Shown here piece by piece: positions 1 to 9,000 of a stretch of 27,854 nt of DNA (position 1 is its first letter; each line of letters starts with the position of its first letter). Location of the stretch: contig JAZQMY010000002.1 of the NCBI GenBank assembly GCA_045627045.1, forward strand, positions 1 through 27,854, given 5' to 3'. A model generated the notes under the pieces. That model was not told the DNA's origin, searched no databases, and worked only from the letters and a program-made list of their open reading frames with translations. This DNA is from SIG351 sp045627045 (GTDB taxonomy: Bacteria > Bacillota > Clostridia > HGM11327). A program made the position numbers and the translations under genes.

Positions 1-1751
1 CAGGCGCTGATGCTTACACAAAGGTTGAAGTTCCGGCAAGCTGGAAGACAGTTGCTCCGGATGCTCCTAAGGCAGCTGCAACAGGCGATCGTCCTGAACT
101 CGTTAAGTACGTTAACGACATCGTAACACCTGTATCACAGATGAACGGTGACAGCCTCCCTGTTTCAACATTCACACCTTACGTTGACGGTACTCTCCCT
201 CAGGGCGCTGCTGCTTATGAGAAGAGAGGCGTTGCAGTTCTCGTTCCTGAGTGGATTCCTGAAAACTGCGCACAGTGTAACAACTGCTCATTCGTTTGCC
301 CTCACGCAACAATCCGTCCTTTCGCAATGAACGAAGAAGAAGCTGCAAAGGCTCCTGCTTCAACAAAGTTTGCTCCTAAGCCGGTTGTAAAGACAAACTA
401 CAAGTTCACAATGGCTGTAAGCCCGCTCGATTGTATGGGCTGCGCTCTCTGCGTAAAGGCTTGCCCTGTAAATGCAAAGGCAGCTAAGGACGGCACAGAC
501 AAGCTTGCTATCAAGATGGTTCCTCAGGAAAGCCAGGCCGCTCAGCAGGCAGCTTTCGACTACGCTGTTGCTAACGTAACAGAGAAGCCGGAGCTCTTTG
601 CTAACACAGTTAAGGGCAGCCAGTTCAAGCAGCCGCTCCTCGAGTTCTCAGGCTCATGCGCAGGCTGTGCAGAAACATCTTATGCACGTCTTATCACACA
701 GCTCTTCGGCGAGAGAATGTATATTTCAAACGCTACAGGTTGTTCTTCAATTTGGGGCGGTTCAGCACCTGCTACACCTTACACTGTAAACAAGTTCACA
801 GGCAAGGGTCCGGCTTGGGCTAACTCACTCTTCGAAGATAACGCAGAGCACGGCTTCGGTATGTTTGTTGGTCAGAACGCTATCCGTTCAAGACTCATCA
901 AGTATGTTGAAGAGCTCGGCGCACAGATCGAAGATGCTGATAAGAAGGCAATAGTTGATAACTTCCTCGCAACAAAGGACGACGGCAAGGCTAACGAAGC
1001 TGCTGCAAAGGCACTCGTTGAAATGCTCGAAGCTTGTCCTTGCGAGAACGAACTCAAGACTAAGATCCTCACAGATAAGGATTACCTCGCTAAGAAGTCA
1101 ATCTGGATCTTCGGTGGTGACGGTTGGGCTTACGATATCGGCTTCGGTGGTCTCGACCACGTTCTTGCTTCAGGCGAAAACGTAAACATCATGGTATTCG
1201 ATACAGAGGTTTACTCAAATACAGGTGGTCAGGCTTCTAAGTCTTCTAACCTCGGACAGGTTGCTCAGTTCGCAGCAGCAGGTAAGAGAGTTGGCAAGAA
1301 GAACCTCGCTGAAATCGCTATGTCTTACGGCTACGTTTACGTTGCTCAGATCGCTATGGGTGCTGATATGAACCAGACAATCAAGGCTCTCACAGAAGCA
1401 GAAGCTTACCCGGGCCCGTCAATCGTTATCGGCTATGCTCCTTGCGAAATGCACGGCGTTAAGGGCGGCATGACAAACTGCCAGGACGAAATGAAGAAGG
1501 CAGTTGCTTCAGGCTACTGGCAGATGTTCAGATTCAACCCTGCTCTCAAGGCAGAAGGCAAGAATCCTTTCACACTCGACAGCAAAGAACCTACAGCAGA
1601 TTACGTTGAGTTCATCAAGAGCGAAACACGTTACAGCCGTCTTGCTCAGCAGTTCCCGGATGTTGCAGAAAGCTTGTTTGCTGAAGCAGCTGAAAAGGCA
1701 AAGGCTAAGTATGCTCGTCTCCAGAAGCTTGTTAAGTTCTACGAAGAGTAA
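1..1751 (+). CDS. nifJ: Pyruvate:ferredoxin (flavodoxin) oxidoreductase, 3' part
   Basis: Decarboxylates pyruvate to acetyl-CoA and passes the electrons to ferredoxin, in the cytoplasm. The reading frame is open from base 3, so the gene enters from the left. About 583 of the roughly 1170-1200 residues usual for the family are present, and the ATG at 141 is internal. Two 4Fe-4S ferredoxin motifs are visible: CAQCNNCSFVCP (about 267-302) and CMGCALCVKACP (about 432-473). The C-terminal thiamine-diphosphate domain follows. It has cysteines for the third cluster (SCAGC, ATGCSS and, late, TNCQDE) and a GDGWAYDIG...NTGGQ diphosphate/metal motif (about 1110-1250). Codon use is strongly biased (AAG for Lys, ATC for Ile, CTC/CTT for Leu), as in highly expressed genes and like pta and ackA further on. 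A terminator follows at once. Identification is secure; only completeness is lacking. Confidence 0.97.
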   Translation, partial: GADAYTKVEVPASWKTVAPDAPKAAATGDRPELVKYVNDIVTPVSQMNGDSLPVSTFTPYVDGTLPQGAAAYEKRGVAVLVPEWIPENCAQCNNCSFVCPHATIRPFAMNEEEAAKAPASTKFAPKPVVKTNYKFTMAVSPLDCMGCALCVKACPVNAKAAKDGTDKLAIKMVPQESQAAQQAAFDYAVANVTEKPELFANTVKGSQFKQPLLEFSGSCAGCAETSYARLITQLFGERMYISNATGCSSIWGGSAPATPYTVNKFTGKGPAWANSLFEDNAEHGFGMFVGQNAIRSRLIKYVEELGAQIEDADKKAIVDNFLATKDDGKANEAAAKALVEMLEACPCENELKTKILTDKDYLAKKSIWIFGGDGWAYDIGFGGLDHVLASGENVNIMVFDTEVYSNTGGQASKSSNLGQVAQFAAAGKRVGKKNLAEIAMSYGYVYVAQIAMGADMNQTIKALTEAEAYPGPSIVIGYAPCEMHGVKGGMTNCQDEMKKAVASGYWQMFRFNPALKAEGKNPFTLDSKEPTADYVEFIKSETRYSRLAQQFPDVAESLFAEAAEKAKAKYARLQKLVKFYEE

Positions 1752-1784
1752 TATTTCAGTATAAATAAAACCGTATGACGGTTC

Positions 1785-1826
1785 AGGCGGAAACAAGGGA
1801 AACCTTTGCTTCCGCCTTTCTTTTTG
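1785..1826 (+). terminator. Intrinsic terminator of nifJ
   Basis: Arms AGGCGGAA (1785-1792) and TTCCGCCT (1810-1817) form an 8-bp stem, with a partly pairing interior. A T-rich tract follows (1817-1825). It begins 33 bases after the nifJ stop. Confidence 0.88.
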
Positions 1827-1909
1827 TGCTTTTTTAGTCTTATGATTTATAGAAAATATTGGATAATGAGCAAGGGGTAGGAAAGAGGTGCCTTTGGGGA
1901 CACATCCTG

Positions 1910-1965
1910 AAGACAAAAAGCAAACGATACGTTATAATACGGAAATACCGGCAAATTATAATTTG
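1910..1965 (+). promoter_or_regulatory. Possible distal promoter with a 14-bp palindrome
   Basis: In the 330-base gap before the phosphate transporter gene, a perfect TATAAT (1933-1938) lies 17 bp after a weak AAGACA (1910-1915). Just downstream is the perfect palindrome CAAATTATAATTTG (1952-1965), placed where an operator near a start site would lie. The -35 is poor and AT-rich palindromes arise by chance, so this is tentative. I see no gene between 1827 and 2058. Confidence 0.3.
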
Positions 1966-2058
1966 TGAACGGCAGAATGCTAACGAACGTAAGAACAAAA
2001 AAGAAATTTTTGCCGACTGAATTTTTATAATAATTGAATTATTGAAATAAAATCCTCC

Positions 2059-2087
2059 TTGACATAATGTTTCTTTTAGTGTATAAT
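2059..2087 (+). promoter_or_regulatory. Sigma-70-type promoter of the Na/Pi cotransporter gene
   Basis: A perfect TTGACA (2059-2064), 17 bp, then a perfect TATAAT (2082-2087). The predicted start near 2094 leaves a leader of about 70 bases before the ATG at 2164. Confidence 0.9.
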
Positions 2088-2125
2088 ATAAAATGTGAAT
2101 ATATGGGAATTTTGGAAAAATTCAG

Positions 2126-2145
2126 ACGTGTGAAGGATCACACGT
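2126..2145 (+). promoter_or_regulatory. Leader dyad before the Na/Pi cotransporter gene
   Basis: ACGTGTG (2126-2132) and CACACGT (2139-2145) are perfect inverted repeats around a 6-base centre. They lie in the predicted leader, ending 5 bases before the AAGGAG ribosome binding site (2151-2156). This could be an operator or an RNA hairpin affecting ribosome access. No T-run follows, so it is not a terminator. Confidence 0.5.
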
Positions 2146-2163
2146 AAACTAAGGAGAAAAATT

Positions 2164-3822
2164 ATGGATGGAATTTTGGTAAACATCCTTGCTTTGCTCG
2201 CAGGTTGCGGAGTATTCATGTCAGGTATGAATATGATGAGCCACGGTTTGCAGCAGAGTACTGGAAAGGGAATGAAGTCCCTATTCAATCGCATCAGCAG
2301 CAATCGCTGGGCGGGAATAGGTATTGGTACGGCAGTTACGGCTTTGATTCAGAGCTCGGCGGCTACCACAGTAATGTCAATCGGCTTCGTAAATGCAGGT
2401 GTTATGACGCTTGCACAGGCCACTGCAATAATAATGGGTGCGGATATCGGTACTACTGTAACGGGTATTATCGTTTCATTCTCATCATTTGATGTTTCAC
2501 TTTATCTTTCACTTTTTGCTTTTATCGGCGTAATGATGTCATTCTTCAAGTCCGATAAGATAAAGAAGGTGGGAGGAATTCTCTGCGGACTCGGTCTTCT
2601 TTTCATAGGACTTGATCTTGTCAGCAGCGCATTCAAGGATTCGACAATAAAAGACTTTTTCAGTACACTTTTTACACAGATCGATTTTCCTGTACTTCTG
2701 ATTCTGGTAGGTGCGATTTTTACGGCTTTGATCCAGAGCTCATCTGCGGCAACCTCGCTTGTCATCATCATGGTTGGTTCAAACGTACTTCCTGTTTCAA
2801 ATGCACTTTTTATAATACTCGGATCAAACATCGGTACTTGTATTACTCCTATCATTGCAAGTTTCGGTGCTTCTACAAACGGCAAGAGAACAGCCTTCAT
2901 CCACCTGATAATCAAGGTTATCGGTGTTTGCCTCTTCACGGCTCCGCTGTGGCTATTTGCTGATGATATTGCAAATTTCCTGAGAGGCCTCTTCAATAAT
3001 CCGCAGATGGAAATTGCGTGGTTCCATGTAGGCTTCAACGTATTGAACGTACTCATTCTTGCTCCGTTCCAGAAGCAGATCGCAAGGATTTCAGAGATAA
3101 TGATCAAGGACAAGACGGCTACATCTGCCGACGGATATAAGCTTAAGTATGTTGATGACAGACTTCTCAAAACTCCGTCAATCGCTTTGCTTCAGGTCAA
3201 GAAAGAAATTCTTTACATGGCAAATCTTGCTAAAATCAATATGGCAGATTCATTTGCCTGCATCCGTAACGGTGCGACAGAGGAGATGGAAAAGTCAATT
3301 TCCGAAAACGAAGAAATCATCGACTTTACAAACAACACGGTTGCAAAGTATCTTATAAACCTTACACCGCTTGTTTCGGCATCGGAAGAAAAAGTCATAG
3401 GCTCCTACTTCCACGTAATCAACGATATTGAGAGAATCGGTGACCATGCCGAGAATTTTCTTGAAATATGCAATGAGCTGAAGGACAGAGAGCTCGGCTT
3501 CTCGGATGAAGCACATGACGAGCTGATGAAGCTTTACAACATAATATTTGAGATGTTTGCTCTTGCGATCGATATTTTTGAGACTAACGATACAACAAAG
3601 CTTTCAAGACTCAGTGATCTTGAAAAAGAGGTTGATAAGCTCAAGACATATCTCTTCTCACAGCACTTCATGAGAATATCACAAGGTAACTGTAAGGTAG
3701 AGCTGAGCGCTTACTTCTATTCAACTGTATCGGGTATCGAAAGAGTTGCAGACCACCTCGTAAATGTCGGTTACTCAATACTTAATCCGACAGGCGACGA
3801 TGGAGAATTGGAAACAGAATAA
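2164..3822 (+). CDS. Na+/phosphate cotransporter with C-terminal PhoU domain
   Basis: A 552-residue inner-membrane protein of the NptA/PNaS (SLC34-like) family, expected to import inorganic phosphate with sodium. Both halves of the inverted repeat typical of the family are present. The first has TALIQSSAATT (residues 59-69) and GADIGTTVTG (92-101). The second has TALIQSSSAATS (187-198) and GSNIGTCITP (about 218-227). The hydrophobic part ends near residue 310. The rest (about 340-545) is helical and charged with two PhoU-like repeats, including NDIERIGDHAEN and VSGIERVADHLVN, as in bacterial NptA fusions. The start is set by AAGGAG with 7-base spacing. The gene stands alone between its own promoter and a terminator. 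Substrate is inferred from the family; no pho regulator or pst genes are in the window. Confidence 0.92.
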   Translation: MDGILVNILALLAGCGVFMSGMNMMSHGLQQSTGKGMKSLFNRISSNRWAGIGIGTAVTALIQSSAATTVMSIGFVNAGVMTLAQATAIIMGADIGTTVTGIIVSFSSFDVSLYLSLFAFIGVMMSFFKSDKIKKVGGILCGLGLLFIGLDLVSSAFKDSTIKDFFSTLFTQIDFPVLLILVGAIFTALIQSSSAATSLVIIMVGSNVLPVSNALFIILGSNIGTCITPIIASFGASTNGKRTAFIHLIIKVIGVCLFTAPLWLFADDIANFLRGLFNNPQMEIAWFHVGFNVLNVLILAPFQKQIARISEIMIKDKTATSADGYKLKYVDDRLLKTPSIALLQVKKEILYMANLAKINMADSFACIRNGATEEMEKSISENEEIIDFTNNTVAKYLINLTPLVSASEEKVIGSYFHVINDIERIGDHAENFLEICNELKDRELGFSDEAHDELMKLYNIIFEMFALAIDIFETNDTTKLSRLSDLEKEVDKLKTYLFSQHFMRISQGNCKVELSAYFYSTVSGIERVADHLVNVGYSILNPTGDDGELETE

Positions 3823-3836
3823 GAAATGATCAATGA

Positions 3837-3868
3837 CAGGCTGTTGAATTATTTCGGCAGCCTTTTTT
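3837..3868 (+). terminator. Intrinsic terminator of the Na/Pi cotransporter gene
   Basis: AGGCTGTTGAA (3838-3848) pairs with TTCGGCAGCCT (3853-3863): 11 bp including two G-U pairs, with a TTAT loop. T6 follows (3863-3868). Confidence 0.9.
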
Positions 3869-3904
3869 GTTCCTTAAATAATAATGAAAGAGAGGTATGT
3901 TTCG

Positions 3905-5986
3905 GTGAAAAAGTTTTCTTTATTTTTAGCACTGGCACTACTCTCTCTTTTTTTATGTGCCTGCGAAAAGAACGGCACAAATATTCCGTTTACTGAAGAA
4001 TGCGAGGAGCATACAGTGGAAATAATCAGCGGATACTTGCCGACCTGCACGGAGAATGGAGTATCCGACGGGGAGTATTGTGCTGTTTGCGGAAAAACTA
4101 TTACAGAACAGACGGAAATCGAAGCTCTTGGCCATGAAATAGTGAATGATGTATGCATTCGCTGCGGAATGAGCTTTGCAGCTGAAGGCGTTGAATTCAA
4201 AATTAGTGCTGACGGAGAATATTACATAGTAAGAGGTATCAAAGAAGGACATTTTGGCGAAATCGTGATTCCGTCATTATATGAAGGCTTGCCGGTTGAG
4301 GAAATTGCAGACGAGGCATTTTCTCAAAATACTGACCTGATTGAGGTACATATTCCAGAAACGATAAAAAAGATAGGAAAAAATGCTTTTTCAGGATGTG
4401 TTTGCATTGAAAAAGTATATATTGAAGATACAGGAAAGTGGTGTAATATAGAATTTGCAAATGAAAAGGCGAATCCATTGTATTATGCTGCAAGACTTTT
4501 TGAAAAAGAAAAAGAAATTAAAAGAGAACTTTATATTCCGGAGGGAACAACGGTTGTCAGGGCATATGCTTTTGCCGGATTAGATTCAGTTGAGACGCTG
4601 AAGCTCGGATACGGAGTTGAAAAGCTTGAAGAATACTCTTTTTACGGATGCAAATCGCTTTCGACGGTTGACTTCTCAAAGACTATAAATTACATTGACG
4701 ATAAAGCTTTTCTTTCTTGCTCAATGCTGAGAAATATTGATATTCACGATCTGAATGACTGGCTGAAAATGGATCACAGATTCCCGAACTGGTACGATCT
4801 CTATTATAACGATTCTCTTCTGGAAAAGCTGATTATTCCGGATGATGTGGGGGAAATCATTGCATATGCGTTTGAGGATTGCAGAAGCATCAGACAGGTT
4901 ATTCTGGGCGAAAATGTTACAAAGATAAATGACGGCGCCTTTTTCGGCTGCAGAAAGCTTGAAAGCATAAAAATGAATTCAAAGCTTGAGACGATAGGCA
5001 ATTTTGCTTTTGAGGATTGCGTGGCACTTACGTCAGTTGGAATGGGAATGTCGGTTAATGCAATAGGCAAGGCGGCTTTCAGAAACTGCAGGGCGCTTGT
5101 AAGCATTGCTTTGCCGGAGGGCGTGACGGAAATATCGGAGCATCTTTTTGAAAACTGCGTTTCAATGACAGGCGCAAGCGTATCATTGGCAGCTGAAAAG
5201 ATAGGCGAGGCGGCGTTCAAGGATTGCATCAGCCTCAGGAACATTTATTTGCCCGATAGTATTACTGAAATAGGCAGGGAAGCTTTCTGTTGCTGTGAAA
5301 AGCTGACAGATGCCATTATCCCTGCAAACGTCAGAGTGATTGAAGAATGCACTTTCTTCGGCTCGGGAATAAGATATCTTGACACTGGCGGCGCAGAAGA
5401 GATAAAAATGAATGCTTTTGCAAGATGCAAGGCGCTTGAAACAGTAAAAATAGGTAAAAATCTCTCAAGAATGACAGAGGCTCCCTTTGAAGCTGATACA
5501 GAGATAAAAAGCGTGATAATAACCGATATTGATGCGTGGTGCAGAATGGAGCTTGACATGGAGACTTCAAATCCTCTCTGGAGCGGAGCGGATTTATATC
5601 TTGATGATGAAATTGTAACTGCGCTGATGATCCCCGGAAATATAAAGATGATAAATGATTATACATTCTGCGGAGCAGGAAGCATCAGGAATGTAATCCT
5701 CTATGACGGAGTAACGAAAGTCGGATGCTCTGCTTTTGAAAACTGCAAAAACGTGACGGAAATATCTCTTCCGGCATCACTGACTGAAATTTTCGATAAA
5801 GCTTTTGCAGACTGCACGGGATTAAAAGCAATCACCATTCCGAAGAACACAGAGAGTCTCGGCACCGGAATATTATACGGCTGCGAAAAGCTCCAGACGG
5901 TCAGCTGTAAGGCAAAGTCGAAGCCTGATGGCTGGAATGATGATTGGAATGCAGGAAATGATGCCAAAATCAAATGGAATGCCTGA
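3905..5986 (+). CDS. BspA-like leucine-rich-repeat surface lipoprotein
   Basis: A 693-residue exported protein. I start it at the GTG at 3905, because AAGAGAGG (3888-3895) lies 9 bases upstream, while the in-frame ATG at 3884 has no ribosome binding site. The N-terminus (VKKFSLFLALALLSLFLCAC) is a lipoprotein signal with lipobox LCA|C, so Cys20 would be lipidated. Residues about 40-85 hold paired CxxC motifs (YCAVCG, CIRCGM) around an ALGHE segment, a cysteine module common in ruminococcal surface proteins. The rest is BspA/TpLRR (LRR_5) repeats of about 23 residues, of the type I.IP..V..I...AF..C. Three copies of an insert that starts D..W (TGKWCN, LNDWLK, IDAWCR) interrupt them. The family is linked to adhesion and protein binding; the ligand here is unknown. 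No clear promoter lies between the preceding terminator and this start. Confidence 0.88.
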   Translation: MKKFSLFLALALLSLFLCACEKNGTNIPFTEECEEHTVEIISGYLPTCTENGVSDGEYCAVCGKTITEQTEIEALGHEIVNDVCIRCGMSFAAEGVEFKISADGEYYIVRGIKEGHFGEIVIPSLYEGLPVEEIADEAFSQNTDLIEVHIPETIKKIGKNAFSGCVCIEKVYIEDTGKWCNIEFANEKANPLYYAARLFEKEKEIKRELYIPEGTTVVRAYAFAGLDSVETLKLGYGVEKLEEYSFYGCKSLSTVDFSKTINYIDDKAFLSCSMLRNIDIHDLNDWLKMDHRFPNWYDLYYNDSLLEKLIIPDDVGEIIAYAFEDCRSIRQVILGENVTKINDGAFFGCRKLESIKMNSKLETIGNFAFEDCVALTSVGMGMSVNAIGKAAFRNCRALVSIALPEGVTEISEHLFENCVSMTGASVSLAAEKIGEAAFKDCISLRNIYLPDSITEIGREAFCCCEKLTDAIIPANVRVIEECTFFGSGIRYLDTGGAEEIKMNAFARCKALETVKIGKNLSRMTEAPFEADTEIKSVIITDIDAWCRMELDMETSNPLWSGADLYLDDEIVTALMIPGNIKMINDYTFCGAGSIRNVILYDGVTKVGCSAFENCKNVTEISLPASLTEIFDKAFADCTGLKAITIPKNTESLGTGILYGCEKLQTVSCKAKSKPDGWNDDWNAGNDAKIKWNA

Positions 5987-6009
5987 AAAATCGGGAAAAA
6001 AATAAGTAC

Positions 6010-6038
6010 TTGACTTTGCTTCGGTCTTATGATACAAT
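6010..6038 (+). promoter_or_regulatory. Promoter of the GLUG-repeat protein gene
   Basis: TTGACT (6010-6015), 17 bp, TACAAT (6033-6038). It lies between the LRR gene stop and the ATG at 6073. Confidence 0.8.
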
Positions 6039-6072
6039 ATATCGAAAAATAAACTTAAAAAGGCGGATAAAT

Positions 6073-9000
6073 ATGAAAAGAATAATAAACAGGATTCTTT
6101 CGGTACTGCTTTGTGCGGCACTGATAATACTGAGCTTGCCTGCAAACGGAATTTATACGGGCAAATCAAGCGCTCTTGAGTCCTACGTTGCCACAAATGT
6201 GTGGGCAGATGTAATGACGGACGGAGAGTTTACCGGGGAATTTGTTTACGGGGATATCGTAGCCGTTTCATCCTCGGAAGAGTTGACATTCCTTTCTGAA
6301 TACGTCATGAGCGGAAAAAATACGGACGGAGTAATGTTCTATCAGACGAACGATATAAGAATGAATTCGGATGCGGCTGACAGTAACGGCGATGAGATAT
6401 TCGGCGAGTTTATTCCGTGGACTCCTATCGGCTCAGAAGAATATCCTTTCAGAGGAAGCTATGACGGATGCAACTTCAGAATCAGAGGCCTTTTCCTTTA
6501 TGATTCATATATGTCATTCGGCGGTCTCTTCGGATATGCGGTAGGATGTGTCCTTAGCAATATAGTTCTTACAAACAGCCATGTGCTTGCATATTCCGAC
6601 GTCGGCGGAATCATAGGAAGACTTGAACACGGCAGAATTGAAAACTGTGTATGTGATTCCTGCTATGTAGGCGGTCAACTCTTATTTCATGGCGGAAGCG
6701 AGTTCATAGGCGGAATAGCAGGCTCGGTTTATGAGGGAAGCATAGCTGATTCATCTTTCTCAGGAAAGCTTGAGGGCGGAAACTATATCGGCGGAATCGT
6801 GGGCTTTATTCAGAACGATGACACAGGCGTTGGCGTAACGGGATGCAAGGTTTCGGGCTCCGTACGCTCGGGATTCACATACGGCGAGGTCGGCGGCATT
6901 GTGGGATACGCCTTCAGCAACAGCCTCGACGGAAATCTTGATATCACAGTGTATGCGTGCACGAACGAAGCAAACGTTTATTGCCCGGACGGCGATGCAT
7001 CATCTGTTGCGGCGGGAATTGTTGCTTACTCAAGAGTACAGAATGACGGGGATATAATAATCTTCTGCTGTGATAACAAGGGAATGATTTATTCAAACGA
7101 GGGCACTGCGGCTGGCATTGCAGGAAAGCTCACGGTGGAGAACCCGGGAACAACATTCACGGTAAAAAGATGCTACAACGTAGGCGAAGTATCAGGTGAG
7201 GCAAAGGCTATGTCAATATCAGCCGTTGATGATGAACAATATGCTTTTGATTGCTACTTCCTTGATACAACAGGAGAGGATAAGTATTCTGCACCTGCGA
7301 CAAAGAGCGAGTTTTCAGACGGATATGTTTGCTATATGCTCAATTTCAAGCAGGATATTGTCGAATTCTATCAGACGTTAGGCTTCGACGAATACCCTGT
7401 AACAGATGCTTCTCATTCTGAAGTGCTCTATTCTGCAGAGGAAGACAAATATGAAAATGCGGATCACGTGCCTGACACAGATGCTGACGGATATTATATC
7501 ATTACTACACCGTGGCAGTTCAGATGGTTTGCAAACGAAGTCAAATCAGGTGCATATAATCTCAATGCAAGACTTGCAAATGACATTTCTTTCAATCAGA
7601 ATGTACTTGATTTCGACGGAAACCTTAATGACGACGAATACTCAAAGCTTGAAAGACCAATCGGATTCTGTATGTTCAATCCTGATCTTACAGATTATGC
7701 ATATCAGGGAACATTTGATGGATGCGGTCATTGCATAAGCGGAATCTATTATGACGGTGACTCGTACGGCTCAGCAGGACTTTTCGGTTATCTCGGAAAG
7801 AACGGCGTTATCAAGAACCTGACCTTATCGGATTCGTATTTCTCCGACAGGGTGTTTGTGGGCGGTCTTGTGGGATATAACGAAGGACTTATCGAGAACT
7901 GTAATGTGTACGCAAATGTTGAATGCAGAGAATACGTTGCAGGCGTTATCTGCGGAAGAAACGATGGCGTAATAAGAAACTGCACTGCATCGGGCAAGGT
8001 CAGCGGCAAGAATGAAATCGGCGGCATCTGCGGCTATATGAATGCACAGATCGATAAGAACCCTCAGACTGAAATATCAGGTTGCAAGAGCACGGCAACG
8101 GTTTTGCTTTCAAAGACGAGCTATTCATGCGCAGGCGGCGTTGTAGGCTATATTCAGAACAGAGGCGGAAGCATTATTGTTGAGAGAAGCTTCAATTCGG
8201 GCGAGATAACGTCCTTCACAGGCGATAATAATGCCATAGGCGGCGTTATTGGACAAATTGCAACACATCAAAATGGTATAACGAGCGTTAAAAATTGCTA
8301 TTCCACAGGCTACATGACAGTTCTGATGAATGAAGATTACACGAGCTTCGGAAATTGCTCGGGCGTTGTTGCGCAGGTGGAGTTCTATGAAGATGAGGAT
8401 GCTTCCTCGGTCAATATTGAAAACTGCTTTTTTGATTCGGGCATTTCCGTTCCTGAGAACTGCTACGGTGTGAAGAGCGGAATATTGTCTGCACCTGTTG
8501 ATGAGAGACTCTTCTGCCTTAACGATTATTATTGTTTCGGAGAAAGCGGAGATTTCGGATGGGGCTCAAACAGTACACAGGCATCATTTGATAACGGTGA
8601 AATTTGCTTCTGGCTGAATTTCGGTCTTGAAAAGCCTGCTTTCTATCAGACGATAGGTAAGAACGGACACCCTGTTCTTGACAGCAGAGAGGGAACTGTG
8701 ACGTATTCATATCCCGAATACTACAATGAGCTCCCTGTATTGGAGGATGGCTATTACATTCTTGAGGATGTGTTTGATCTTTACTGGTTTGTGGGCCAGG
8801 TAAACAAAGGAAATCAGTTCATCAACGCAAGACTTGCAAATGATATCGTAATAAACGATTCTGTTTATGACAAAGACGGAAACGTTATCATAAGAGAGAC
8901 GGAGTTCTGGTGGACTCCTATCGGATTCAGGGATTTTGATGATATTTATAATTCCGTATGCTATATGGGAACCTTTGACGGAAACGGTCACACGATAAGC

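Noticed and set aside
1880..1912. GGGGTAG...GGTGCC...GGGGACA, reminiscent of repetitive extragenic elements
   Set aside because: No second copy in the window and no clean hairpin, so it cannot be called a repeat element.
1509..1916. A 135-codon minus-strand frame over the nifJ end
   Set aside because: It is antisense to nifJ and crosses its terminator; no promoter, ribosome binding site or family resemblance.
2502..3170. A 222-codon minus-strand frame inside the Na/Pi gene
   Set aside because: Shadow of a long well-supported gene; Ser/Arg-rich composition typical of antisense frames.
3884..3904. ATG at 3884 as start of the LRR lipoprotein
   Set aside because: No ribosome binding site precedes it, and the AAGAGAGG that serves GTG 3905 lies inside it.
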